DNA of 56,066 nt, from positions 1 to 56,066 of the forward strand of contig JALHQU010000025.1 in NCBI GenBank assembly GCA_022841795.1. The letters are read 5' to 3'. Each line of letters begins with the position of its first letter. Position 1 is the first letter of the stretch. The notes under the pieces were generated by a model. It was not told the origin of the DNA, did no database searches, and saw only the letters and a program-made list of their open reading frames with translations. The translations under genes were made by a program, and so were the position numbers. Source of the stretch: Fimbriiglobus sp. (GTDB lineage Bacteria; Planctomycetota; Planctomycetia; Gemmatales; Gemmataceae). Below, piece by piece: positions 16,832 to 25,249 of the stretch.

Positions 16832-19800
16832 TCACCGCCGCGGGAGGACCGGGGCGACCGACACCGACCCGTCCGAGTCGGCCACGATCAGGCGGGTGGG
16901 GGTGCCGGCGGGCACCGCCGGGGCGGTGGCCAGCGGCGCCCCGTAGGCCCGCTCCACCTCGCCGGAGATGGCCCCGGTGGCGGTGGTCACCACCCGCACA
17001 TGCCCGGACGAGTAGGTGATGTACACCACCCCGTCGCCGGCCTCGACGCCGATCACGTCGCCGGCCTCCGGGTACGGCAGGTCGGTCAGCCCCCACTCGG
17101 CCCCGTCTTTCTCGGCGTCGACGCCGACCACGTTCTTCCCCTCGGTGGCGAACACCGCCCGCTGGCCGATGACCGCCAGGTGGGTGATGCGGTCGGCCGC
17201 GATCTTCAGGTTCGCCGCCCCCTTCCACCGGCGGAGCGGCTCGGGCGACGGGCGGTCCGGGTCGAACGCCGCCACCTCCCCGCCGCCGGGGACGAGCAGC
17301 AGCGTCTTGCCGCCGACCGGAACCAGCCGCGGCGAGGTGGTCACCGGCTCGTTCATCTCCCACGGCCCGCCGGCCTTCTCGGCCGTCGTCTGGTCCGCCT
17401 TCCACCTGTAGCGGTACACCCGCGTGTGCCCGTCGGTGCAGAAGAACTGGTCGGGGCCGGCCGGGAGCAGGTGGCACACAGCGGTGTCGGCGTTCGCGTC
17501 CTGCCCCCGCCAGCTCGGCCCCTGCACCGCCGTGAAGTTCTCACCGACGCGGTACACGTACCCGTTCGCCAGCGGCAGGAACACCGCCCCGGCGGTGGCC
17601 GTCGGGGTGCCGGCCAGCCGCTCCGGGATGGTCGCCCGCCCCTCCACCTCCTGCTTGCCGTTCACGATCTTGCGGACCATCGCCTTCGGCCCCTCCTTGG
17701 TCGGCTCGTTGGCCACCACCCACACCGTCTTGCCGTCGCCGGCCGGCACGGCGAACACCTGCGGCTGGGCGTGCAGCGTCACCTTCGGCAGCGGGTCGGA
17801 CACGCGGTCCACGGCCAGCACGTCCGAGTCCGGCTTGGCGGTCAGCTTGTACACCCCGGCGTGGCTGTCGGTGAACAGCATACCGCCGCCGGCCAGCGGA
17901 AGCGGCACCCCCGCGGCCGGCGTGCCCAGTTGCCGCTCCCACGCCACCTCGCCGGTGTTCAAATCGAACGCCAGCATCTGCACGGTGGTCGAATCTACCT
18001 CCTTGGTGGCTACGTATCCCAGGCCGATGGCCGGGCGGATGAGGCCGCGGGACACCGGCTCGCCGACCGGCAGCGGGTTGGACGCCGGCACCACCTTGAA
18101 CCCGCCGGCCGGGTCGATGGCCACCCGCAGCCGCATCAGTTGGCCCTGCACCACCGCCCAGAAGTTGTCCTCCTCGGCCGACACCACCAGCCCGCGGAAG
18201 GCGGCGTTCTGGTCCCCGCCGGCCCGCTGGCCGGGCAGTTGGAACAGCGGTTTGTCGAAGTTGCCCGGCTGGTTCAGGGCGAACACGGCGAACGTGCCCG
18301 AGTCGGTGGCGACGGCCACCCGCTCGCCGTCGGTGAGCGGCGGGAACGACGCCCACCCCTGCACGGTGACTTCGGCCGCGCTCTGTGGCTTCTCGTCCAC
18401 GGCGGCGTTCGCCGCGGCCATCTCGGCCGCGCTGGGCAGGCTGAACGATCGCACCCGCATGGTGGTGGGCAGGTCGGTCTGGGTGAACACCACCCGCCGC
18501 GGGGCGGTGCGGTCGTCCGGGTCGAGCACCAGCGGCTCGCCGCGGAGCGAGTCCTTCGGGTGGTCGGTGTCGATCACCCGCACCACCTGCGGGGGCAGCC
18601 GCCGCTGGTCCTCCGTCTCCTTGCCCACCTCGAACACCACCATGCGGCGGGCGTCGGCCGGCACCAGCAGGAACCCGTGCGCCGTCTTCGTCCCGCGGAG
18701 GGCGGCCAGCCCGCCGCCGATCGGCTGGCGGATCTCCCCGCGGCCGACCAGCCCGCCGGTGTACAGGTCGAACTGGAGGATGGACCCGGCGTCGTCCTTC
18801 AGCCCGACGAACAGCCGGCTGCCGATCCGCACCGGCCGGCCGATGACCGGGGCGGGCAGCGGTTGGTGCCACACCGGGGCGCCGGTCTTGGTCTGGCGGG
18901 CGGTCAGCCCGGCCTCGCCGTCGAGTACGCTGGCGACGAGCAGCCAGTCGGTGCCGCCGTCTTCTGACTGGTACCGCACCGGCACCTCGCCGCCGCGGAC
19001 GTCGGACGACACCCGCTCGGACCACAGCGGCTCGCCGGTGTGCGCGTCCAGCACGAACAGCAGCCCGCGGGCGACGGCGAACACGGCGTCGGCGGTGCCC
19101 TCCGGGGCGGGCTTCGGCTTCGGCTTGTCGCTCAGCACGCGGGGGGCGAACGCGGTGATGGGGGAGGAGTTCGGCGGAGCGGCTTCGGCCGGCTGTTGAT
19201 CGACGGCGAACAGCAGCAGTTTGCGGAGTGCGGCGCGGGCGTCGGCCCCGATCTTCACCACCTCCGGGTCGCCGGCCAGTCCGGCCGCCTTCATCGCCAG
19301 CCCGAACTGCTCGATCTTCTGGTCGGTCGGGTCGGCGGCCAGCGTCCGCCACGGCTGGAGGTCGGTCAGCCGCTTCCGCTCCTTCCGCACCTCGTCGGTC
19401 GCCTTGGCGAACTCCTGCCGCGCCGCGTCGAACGACTGGTTCGTCTTGTCCCGGTATTTCTCCAGCACCGGCACCAGTGCCTCGCCCTCGGCCACCGCCT
19501 TGTCGGCCGCGTCCAGGTTGTCCGGCGTCTTGAAGTCGCGGCGGTACGTCTTCACCCGCTCCTGGGCGTGGCCGGCCAGGGCCTTGCACAACTGCTGGCC
19601 GGCCTGCACCACGTCCGCCCCGACCCCGGTGTTCGGCTGGGCGAGGGGCGAGTCGCCGTGTTCGGCCAGGAACTTCTGCGTCACCTCCAGCGCCGGCGCC
19701 GGGTTGTCCACGACGGTGACGGCGGTGACGGCCGCCCGCACCCCGGCCAGTTGGGCGAAGAACTTCCACTTCGGCACGTCGCCGCTGCTCGGGTTCTCGG

Positions 19801-20452
19801 CCGTGAGGTCTTCGTACCGCTTCTTGGCCTCGGCGAACTTGCCCTCGGCGTACAGACCCTCCGCCTCTTTCGCCGCCTCATCCACGCTCTGCTGCCCGCG
19901 GACGAAGAACATCACCGCGGTGCCGGCGAGCACCAGCACGAGCGCCGCCACCAGCCCGAGGAAGATCATCTTCGGCAGCGAGTTCTGCCGCTTGCGGGTG
20001 CGGATGGGGATGTCGTCCAGGTTGTCCTTCGGCTTGGCGGCGGCTGGCGGGGGCGTGGGGGCGCCGGGCGGGGCGGCCGTGTCCTCGCCCCACACCATCA
20101 CCCGCGGGGCGGCCGGCGGCGGGGCGGCCGGGGCCACCTTCTCGGCCGGCAGGATGGGGGTGGCCTTGAGTAGCTCCGGTTCAGCCGGCTTCGGCTTCTT
20201 CTTTTTCTTCTTGGGCAGCACGGTGGCCTGCGGTTCGTTCTCCTCCACCACCTCGGCGTCCAGCACCGGCATGAACTGATCGACGGTGCCGGCGGTCGGC
20301 GCCTTCACCGCCGGGGCGGTCGCCTTCGGCGTGTCGGCGACGACGAACACCTCCTGGCAGTCCGGGTTCGGGCACCGCATCGGCTTGCCGAGCAGGTCGC
20401 GGCTGAGGCGGTACGACGTTTCGCAGTGCGGGCAGACGGCACGAATCGACAC
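16832..20452 (-). CDS. Zinc-ribbon, single-TM, PQQ-propeller protein
   Basis: A 1,206-residue protein. It begins with a zinc ribbon (C7, C10, C27, C32: AVCPHC ... MRCPNPDC), then a Pro/Ala/Lys-rich disordered linker, a transmembrane helix at about 162-184 (LGLVAALVLVLAGTAVMFF), a helical region, and a long C-terminal half of PQQ/BamB-like beta-propeller repeats (for example LFVLDAHTGEPLWSERV and MLAFDLNTGEVAWERQL). The architecture, a cytosolic zinc finger joined through the membrane to a periplasmic propeller, is common in planctomycetes, and the role is unknown. The GTG start at 20452 is chosen for its GGAGAGG site; a longer TTG start at 20497 is less likely. Confidence 0.72.
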   Translation of the reverse strand: MSIRAVCPHCETSYRLSRDLLGKPMRCPNPDCQEVFVVADTPKATAPAVKAPTAGTVDQFMPVLDAEVVEENEPQATVLPKKKKKKPKPAEPELLKATPILPAEKVAPAAPPPAAPRVMVWGEDTAAPPGAPTPPPAAAKPKDNLDDIPIRTRKRQNSLPKMIFLGLVAALVLVLAGTAVMFFVRGQQSVDEAAKEAEGLYAEGKFAEAKKRYEDLTAENPSSGDVPKWKFFAQLAGVRAAVTAVTVVDNPAPALEVTQKFLAEHGDSPLAQPNTGVGADVVQAGQQLCKALAGHAQERVKTYRRDFKTPDNLDAADKAVAEGEALVPVLEKYRDKTNQSFDAARQEFAKATDEVRKERKRLTDLQPWRTLAADPTDQKIEQFGLAMKAAGLAGDPEVVKIGADARAALRKLLLFAVDQQPAEAAPPNSSPITAFAPRVLSDKPKPKPAPEGTADAVFAVARGLLFVLDAHTGEPLWSERVSSDVRGGEVPVRYQSEDGGTDWLLVASVLDGEAGLTARQTKTGAPVWHQPLPAPVIGRPVRIGSRLFVGLKDDAGSILQFDLYTGGLVGRGEIRQPIGGGLAALRGTKTAHGFLLVPADARRMVVFEVGKETEDQRRLPPQVVRVIDTDHPKDSLRGEPLVLDPDDRTAPRRVVFTQTDLPTTMRVRSFSLPSAAEMAAANAAVDEKPQSAAEVTVQGWASFPPLTDGERVAVATDSGTFAVFALNQPGNFDKPLFQLPGQRAGGDQNAAFRGLVVSAEEDNFWAVVQGQLMRLRVAIDPAGGFKVVPASNPLPVGEPVSRGLIRPAIGLGYVATKEVDSTTVQMLAFDLNTGEVAWERQLGTPAAGVPLPLAGGGMLFTDSHAGVYKLTAKPDSDVLAVDRVSDPLPKVTLHAQPQVFAVPAGDGKTVWVVANEPTKEGPKAMVRKIVNGKQEVEGRATIPERLAGTPTATAGAVFLPLANGYVYRVGENFTAVQGPSWRGQDANADTAVCHLLPAGPDQFFCTDGHTRVYRYRWKADQTTAEKAGGPWEMNEPVTTSPRLVPVGGKTLLLVPGGGEVAAFDPDRPSPEPLRRWKGAANLKIAADRITHLAVIGQRAVFATEGKNVVGVDAEKDGAEWGLTDLPYPEAGDVIGVEAGDGVVYITYSSGHVRVVTTATGAISGEVERAYGAPLATAPAVPAGTPTRLIVADSDGSVSVAPVLPRR

Positions 20453-20584
20453 GGTGGCGGCCCTCTCCGGCCGGGGGTGCGGAGGTGTTAGGGGCAATTG
20501 TAAGACACGGGGAAGGGGTGTGAAACCGTGTTCGGCGCCGAATGGGAAATGAGGGGTGTTCGCGACGCCCGGCCGCGGGCTTTC

Positions 20585-21538
20585 TCAGCCGGGTTCTGCC
20601 GACTGTAGCAGTTTTCGCAGCCGAGTTTGCACCCGTGCCGAGAGCGTTGTTCCGCCGCTCAGCCGCATCACCCAGTTAGCCACCCCGCACACCACCCCGG
20701 TGTCGGCCAGCACCCGCACCAGTTCGACCGGCACCGGTACGGGGGGCGACGCGGCATGATAAGCAGCCAACCCGACGGCGAACCGTTCCGACCGCGGGCC
20801 GACCAGGTCGGCCAGCAGCCGGGCCAGGTCCACCGCCGGGGAATCGACCTTCATCGCCGAGTAGTCGATCACCCCGCTCACCCGGTCGCCGGTGAACAGG
20901 ACGTGGTCGTGCCACACGTCGCACAGGCAGGGGAACACGATCACCGGCGTAGCGGACCAAGCGGCCAGTGAACGGCGGCAGTCGCGAAGGCGGGCGTTCA
21001 CCAGATCGTTGGCCGAGCGGAGCAGGGGGTGGGACTGGGCGTCGAGCTGATCGAACGCGGGGCGGAATCGCTCCCACTTGGTGAGCAGGTTCAGCCGCCG
21101 CTGCACGGCCGGGCACGGGGCGGTGTGGCGTTCGACCGCACACCAGACGCGGTGCAGGTCGGCGAGGGCGGTGCAGGCGGCGGTCAGTTTTACTGTGGTC
21201 GGCGAGGAGTGGAAGTCGGCGACGCCGGGCATCCATGCCACCACCTCCGCGACACCGTCCGGTGTGACCGAAACCGTATCGCCAAAGGTGGTCGGCACGA
21301 CGGCGGGGACAAACCCCAGCCCGGCGGTGCGGGCGGCGGTCATCCAGTTGTGGATCGTCCGGGTTCGGTCGGCGCGAGACGGGTCCGGGATCAGCTTCAG
21401 GGCGAACGCCGGGCCGGTGGTGCCGTGCCCGCACCACACGCCCGCCCCGCTGAACCCGGCCGATTCGACCGGCTCCCACCGGCACGTCCGGATAACGGCC
21501 GGGTACTCGCTCAGGAACCGCCGCTGGTCGAGATGCAT
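20585..21538 (-). CDS. APH/choline-kinase-fold phosphotransferase
   Basis: A 317-residue protein with the aminoglycoside phosphotransferase fold. The catalytic-loop region reads FPCLCDVWHDHVLF, then GVIDYSAMKVDSPAVDLARLL, which matches HGDxxxxNxLF...GxIDW...DPAxDLA. The canonical HGD is CD, and the Mg-binding Asn is His (DHVLF). The N-lobe has AFALKLIPDP, where the Lys fits the ATP-binding lysine. The ATG at 21538 lies six bases after the nuoN stop, so it is probably read through from the nuo operon. The substrate is unknown; drug resistance should not be assumed. Confidence 0.75.
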   Translation of the reverse strand: MHLDQRRFLSEYPAVIRTCRWEPVESAGFSGAGVWCGHGTTGPAFALKLIPDPSRADRTRTIHNWMTAARTAGLGFVPAVVPTTFGDTVSVTPDGVAEVVAWMPGVADFHSSPTTVKLTAACTALADLHRVWCAVERHTAPCPAVQRRLNLLTKWERFRPAFDQLDAQSHPLLRSANDLVNARLRDCRRSLAAWSATPVIVFPCLCDVWHDHVLFTGDRVSGVIDYSAMKVDSPAVDLARLLADLVGPRSERFAVGLAAYHAASPPVPVPVELVRVLADTGVVCGVANWVMRLSGGTTLSARVQTRLRKLLQSAEPG

Positions 21539-21544
21539 TTCATA

Positions 21545-23107
21545 TCAGCGGGCGGCGACGACCGGCGCCGCCTTGCGGGTCTGCTCGGCGAACGGCTGCG
21601 GGTACACGCCGAGTACCAGCGTGGCCGCCGCACACGCCACCGCCGCCACCAGTTGCGGGCTGGTGCGGGTGGGTTGGGCCGGCTTGAACGGGGCGCGGAG
21701 GTACAGCACGCCGAGGATCCGCAGGTAGTACACCGCCGACACCGCCGCGTTCACCACCGCGATCACCGTCAGCACCTGGAACAGGGACTTCATCTTGGTG
21801 TCCGTCGGCACCTGGAACGCGGCCAGGAACAGTTGCAGCTTGCCGACGAACCCGGCGGTGAGCGGCAGGCCGATCAGGCTGAACAGACACACGGCCAGCG
21901 CCGCCGCCGCCAGCGGGTTGGTCTTCCCCAGCCCGGCCAGGTCGTCCACCGTTTCGACGTGTCGGTCCGGCCCGGACAGGTGGGCGAGGACGGCGAACGC
22001 GCCGACGGTCATCAGTCCGTAGGCGAGCAGGTAGAAGAGCAAGGCGTCCGAGCCGGACTGGTCGGCCGACGCCGGCGGGGCGGTGCAGGCCACCAGCACG
22101 CCGATGAGCATGTACCCGCCGTGCGCGATGCCGCTGTACGCGAACAGCCGCTTCAGGTTGTCTTGCAGCAGCGCCAGCAGGTTGCCGAACGACATGGTGA
22201 CGACGGCCACCACCCACAGCGTCAGCGGGATGAGCGTGTGGGCGGTATCGTAGGGCAGCCCGCCGCCGTGGGCGGACATCACCCCGAGCAACCGGGCGAG
22301 GGCCACGAACCCGGCCACCTTCGGCAGGAACGCCAGCTGCGCCACCACCCCGGTCGGCCCGCCCTCGTACACGTCCGGGGCGTAGAAGTGGAACGGCACG
22401 GCGGCGACGCGGAACCCGAGGCCGGCGATCACCAGTACCATCGCCACTGCCGCCAGCGGGGACACCGCCGGGTCGAGGTCCTTGTGCGGCGCGGCCGCCG
22501 CCAGGGACGACACGACCACATGCAGGTTGGTGCTGCCGGCCAGCCCGTACAGGTAGCTGAACCCGAACAGCAGCACGGCGGACGACAGCACGCTGAGCAG
22601 GAAGTACTTCATCGCGCTCTCCTGCCCGGCCCTCGTCCGGCTGGGCAGGTAGAGCAGCACGTAGGTGGGGATGCTCAGCATCTCCAGGGCGAGGAACAGC
22701 GACACCAGGTCGTTCGCCCGGCCGACCAGCGACACCCCGGCGGCGGCCACCAGCAGGCAGGCGTGGTACTCGGCCGGGGTGTCGGTCCGCGTGTCCGCCC
22801 AGCCGAGCAGCACGTACACGGCGGCGGCGACGAGAGCCAGCCAGCGGACGAACGAGGCCGCGCCGGTCGGGTCGATGGGGGCGAGGGACGGCTCGAATCT
22901 GCCGACCGGCTCCGGCACCAGGGCGGCGATCACGCCCGCACCGACCACACCCAACAGGGCAACGACCATCGCCAGCGGTCGGCTACAGCGGAGGGCGGCG
23001 ACCAGGAACAGCAGGCACGCCACGCCGACCAGCGCCACCTCCGGCAGCACGAACTGCACCGACGCGGTCAGGTGGTCCACGAATGCCTGGTTCGAGAGCG
23101 GAGTCAC
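21545..23107 (-). CDS. nuoN: NADH-quinone oxidoreductase subunit N
   Basis: A 520-residue antiporter-like membrane subunit of complex I, one of three proton-pumping modules. It has about 14 hydrophobic helices, the conserved Glu in FLALEMLSIPTYVLLYL, and a Lys in the FRVAAVPFHFYAPDVYEG region, typical of NuoN. It begins with GTG at 23107 and is separated from nuoM by 112 bases holding a structured repeat. It is the last nuo subunit gene, followed by the APH-like gene. Confidence 0.95.
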   Translation of the reverse strand: MTPLSNQAFVDHLTASVQFVLPEVALVGVACLLFLVAALRCSRPLAMVVALLGVVGAGVIAALVPEPVGRFEPSLAPIDPTGAASFVRWLALVAAAVYVLLGWADTRTDTPAEYHACLLVAAAGVSLVGRANDLVSLFLALEMLSIPTYVLLYLPSRTRAGQESAMKYFLLSVLSSAVLLFGFSYLYGLAGSTNLHVVVSSLAAAAPHKDLDPAVSPLAAVAMVLVIAGLGFRVAAVPFHFYAPDVYEGGPTGVVAQLAFLPKVAGFVALARLLGVMSAHGGGLPYDTAHTLIPLTLWVVAVVTMSFGNLLALLQDNLKRLFAYSGIAHGGYMLIGVLVACTAPPASADQSGSDALLFYLLAYGLMTVGAFAVLAHLSGPDRHVETVDDLAGLGKTNPLAAAALAVCLFSLIGLPLTAGFVGKLQLFLAAFQVPTDTKMKSLFQVLTVIAVVNAAVSAVYYLRILGVLYLRAPFKPAQPTRTSPQLVAAVACAAATLVLGVYPQPFAEQTRKAAPVVAAR

Positions 23108-23147
23108 GGGCGGCCCTTCAGTCCTGTTGTGTATTCATGGCCTTCGT

Positions 23148-23208
23148 TGGTGTCCGGCCTGCAGGCCGTTGTTCATCCGAGTACAGACGGGCTAAAGCCC
23201 GGACACCA
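23148..23208 (-). repeat. Cloverleaf-like inverted repeat between nuoM and nuoN
   Basis: Outer 10-bp arms (23148-23157 and 23199-23208, TGGTGTCCGG) enclose a perfect 12-base palindrome GGCCTGCAGGCC (23156-23167) and a hairpin GGGCTAAAGCCC (23189-23200). The shape resembles REP-type elements. It sits inside the nuo operon and could stabilise or divide the message. Confidence 0.7.
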
Positions 23209-23219
23209 GCACAGACCAG

Positions 23220-25229
23220 TCACCGCGGCGGTTGTTGCGGCGGGCGGGGCGGGCCGCCAGGTCCACCGGCCGGCGGGCCACCCGGCCCACCCCGTCCCGC
23301 CCCGGCGGGGATGAGCGTCGGGTTCATGCTGATCGGTTGTTGCGTCGGTGTCGTGCCCGACACTCGGTTCTCGGCTTCCGCCAGTTCGCGGTTCACACTC
23401 TCCCGTGCACTTTGGAGCGTGTAGGCGACGACGGCCACGTCCCCCTTCATCACGGCCAGCACCGGCTGCGGGTACAGGCCGAGGGCGAGGCACAGGGTGG
23501 CGATCAGCCCGAACACGATCACCTCGCGTCCGGTCAGGTCGGCTGGGGCCGCGGTGCCATCCACCAGTGCTGGCGTGCGGACCGGGCCGAAGAACACGCT
23601 GCGGAGCATGGTGAACGTGTACCACGCCGACAGGAAGATGCCGGCCGCGGCGGCCACCGCCAGCCCGTACCCCATCGCGGCCGTGTTCCACGGGGTGAAC
23701 AGCGCCCCGATGAGCATCATCTCGGACACGAAGTTGTTCAGCCCCGGCAGGCCGACGCCGGCCAGGCAGATGACGACGGTGAAAAACGCCAGCGCCGGGT
23801 GCCGGGCCATCAGCCCGCCCAGGTGGGTCATGTCGGTGGTGCGGTAGCGGTCGTACAGGATGGCGACGACGGCGAACAGCCCGCCGGCGGTCAGCCCGTG
23901 GTTCACCATGTGCAGCACCGCCCCGGTCAGCCCCTCCGGGTTCAGGGCGAACAGGCCGAGGGCGAGCAGCCCGAGGTGGGACACGCTGCTGTACGCCGCC
24001 ATCATCTTCACGTCCTTCTGGGCGTAGGCGCAGAACGCGGCGTACACAACGCCCACCGCCCCGAGGGTGCCGAACACGGCCAGCCCGTACTCGGCGGCCA
24101 TGTGCGGGCACAGCGGGATGACGATGCGGAGCAACCCGAGCGTGCCGAGCTTCGCCAGCAACGCCGACAGCAGGAGCGTGACCGCCGGTGGCGCCTCGGC
24201 GTAGGCGGCCGGCAGCCAGGTGTGGAAAGGTACCAGCGGCACCTTCACCACGAACCCGGCGACGAGCAGGAAGAACAGCCAGAACTGCGTGGTCTTGTAC
24301 CCGGTGCGGGCGGCCGTCGCGTCGGCCAGCTCCTTCTCCGCCTGCTCGCGGCGGCCGGTGTCCTTCGGCGTCTGCTCCGCCTTGAAGGACGCCTCGGCGA
24401 CAGCGCTGTCGTGCTCGTCCGACCAGCGGGCGGCGCTCCGCATCAGGTCGCTCACGTTGAACGAGATCGTCCCCCGACCCTGCTTGAGCGCCTGTCCGCG
24501 GGTCTTGTTCATCCACCCGCCCGGCGGCGTCGGGTTGGTGAGGACGATGCCCACCAGCCCGACCAGCGAGAGCAGGCTGCCGAACAGGGTGTACAGGAAA
24601 AACTTGCGGGCCGCGTCCCGCTTCCCACCGCCCACCCCCCACCCGCCGATCAGGAAGAACGCCGGGATCAGGGTGAGCTCGAAGAACACGTAAAACAGGA
24701 TCACGTCGAACGACAGGAACGCGCCGGTGACGGCCGACTGCAGCACGAACAGCCAGGCGTAGTACGCCCCGGCCCGCTCCTGGGCGAACCCCCACGACAC
24801 GGCCACGGCGATGTACGTCATCAGGCTGGTGAGCGCCACCAGCCACACGTTGATGCCGTCCAGCCCGATGTAGAACTGCACGGCCGGCTGCGGCGCGTTC
24901 GGGGCGGGGTTCGGCTTGCCGACGAAGAACAGGCTCCACGCCGTGCGGTGTTCCTGCCCGTCGCCGGTGTCGCCGGGCACGAACACCGGGCGGAAGTGCT
25001 TGTACGCCTGCCCGTCGTTCATGCCGCCGTACTCGGCGATCATAACGGCGGCCGGGGTGACCACGCACGCCGTCAGCCCGAGGTGCAGGGCGGCGAGCAG
25101 CCCGGCCAGCCGGCGGGCGACGCGGGCGTTCCCCCCGCCGACGGCCAGCACCGCGGCGAACGCCAGCGGGGCGGCCAGCACCGCCAGCAGCACCCACCGC
25201 ATCACGTTCGGGGAGAACAGGTCATCCAT
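23220..25229 (-). CDS. nuoM: NADH-quinone oxidoreductase subunit M
   Basis: A 669-residue antiporter-like subunit of complex I, longer than the usual about 500. Conserved pumping residues are visible: E184 in VFFELTLIPAFFLIGG and K329 in FVVKVPLVPFHTWLP. The extra length comes from an extended first periplasmic loop (about residues 70-118), a charged insertion of about 80 residues at 232-312 between helices, and a Gly/Pro-rich C-terminal tail. ATG at 25229, 20 bases after the nuoL stop. A much longer open frame continuing upstream through nuoL is a high-GC artefact. Confidence 0.93.
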   Translation of the reverse strand: MDDLFSPNVMRWVLLAVLAAPLAFAAVLAVGGGNARVARRLAGLLAALHLGLTACVVTPAAVMIAEYGGMNDGQAYKHFRPVFVPGDTGDGQEHRTAWSLFFVGKPNPAPNAPQPAVQFYIGLDGINVWLVALTSLMTYIAVAVSWGFAQERAGAYYAWLFVLQSAVTGAFLSFDVILFYVFFELTLIPAFFLIGGWGVGGGKRDAARKFFLYTLFGSLLSLVGLVGIVLTNPTPPGGWMNKTRGQALKQGRGTISFNVSDLMRSAARWSDEHDSAVAEASFKAEQTPKDTGRREQAEKELADATAARTGYKTTQFWLFFLLVAGFVVKVPLVPFHTWLPAAYAEAPPAVTLLLSALLAKLGTLGLLRIVIPLCPHMAAEYGLAVFGTLGAVGVVYAAFCAYAQKDVKMMAAYSSVSHLGLLALGLFALNPEGLTGAVLHMVNHGLTAGGLFAVVAILYDRYRTTDMTHLGGLMARHPALAFFTVVICLAGVGLPGLNNFVSEMMLIGALFTPWNTAAMGYGLAVAAAAGIFLSAWYTFTMLRSVFFGPVRTPALVDGTAAPADLTGREVIVFGLIATLCLALGLYPQPVLAVMKGDVAVVAYTLQSARESVNRELAEAENRVSGTTPTQQPISMNPTLIPAGAGRGGPGGPPAGGPGGPPRPPQQPPR

Positions 25230-25249
25230 TGCGGGTACGGCCTCGCCGG

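Noticed and set aside
23148-23208. Cloverleaf-like fold considered as a tRNA
   Set aside because: There is no T-loop or anticodon arrangement, and the arms are pure palindromes as in REP elements.
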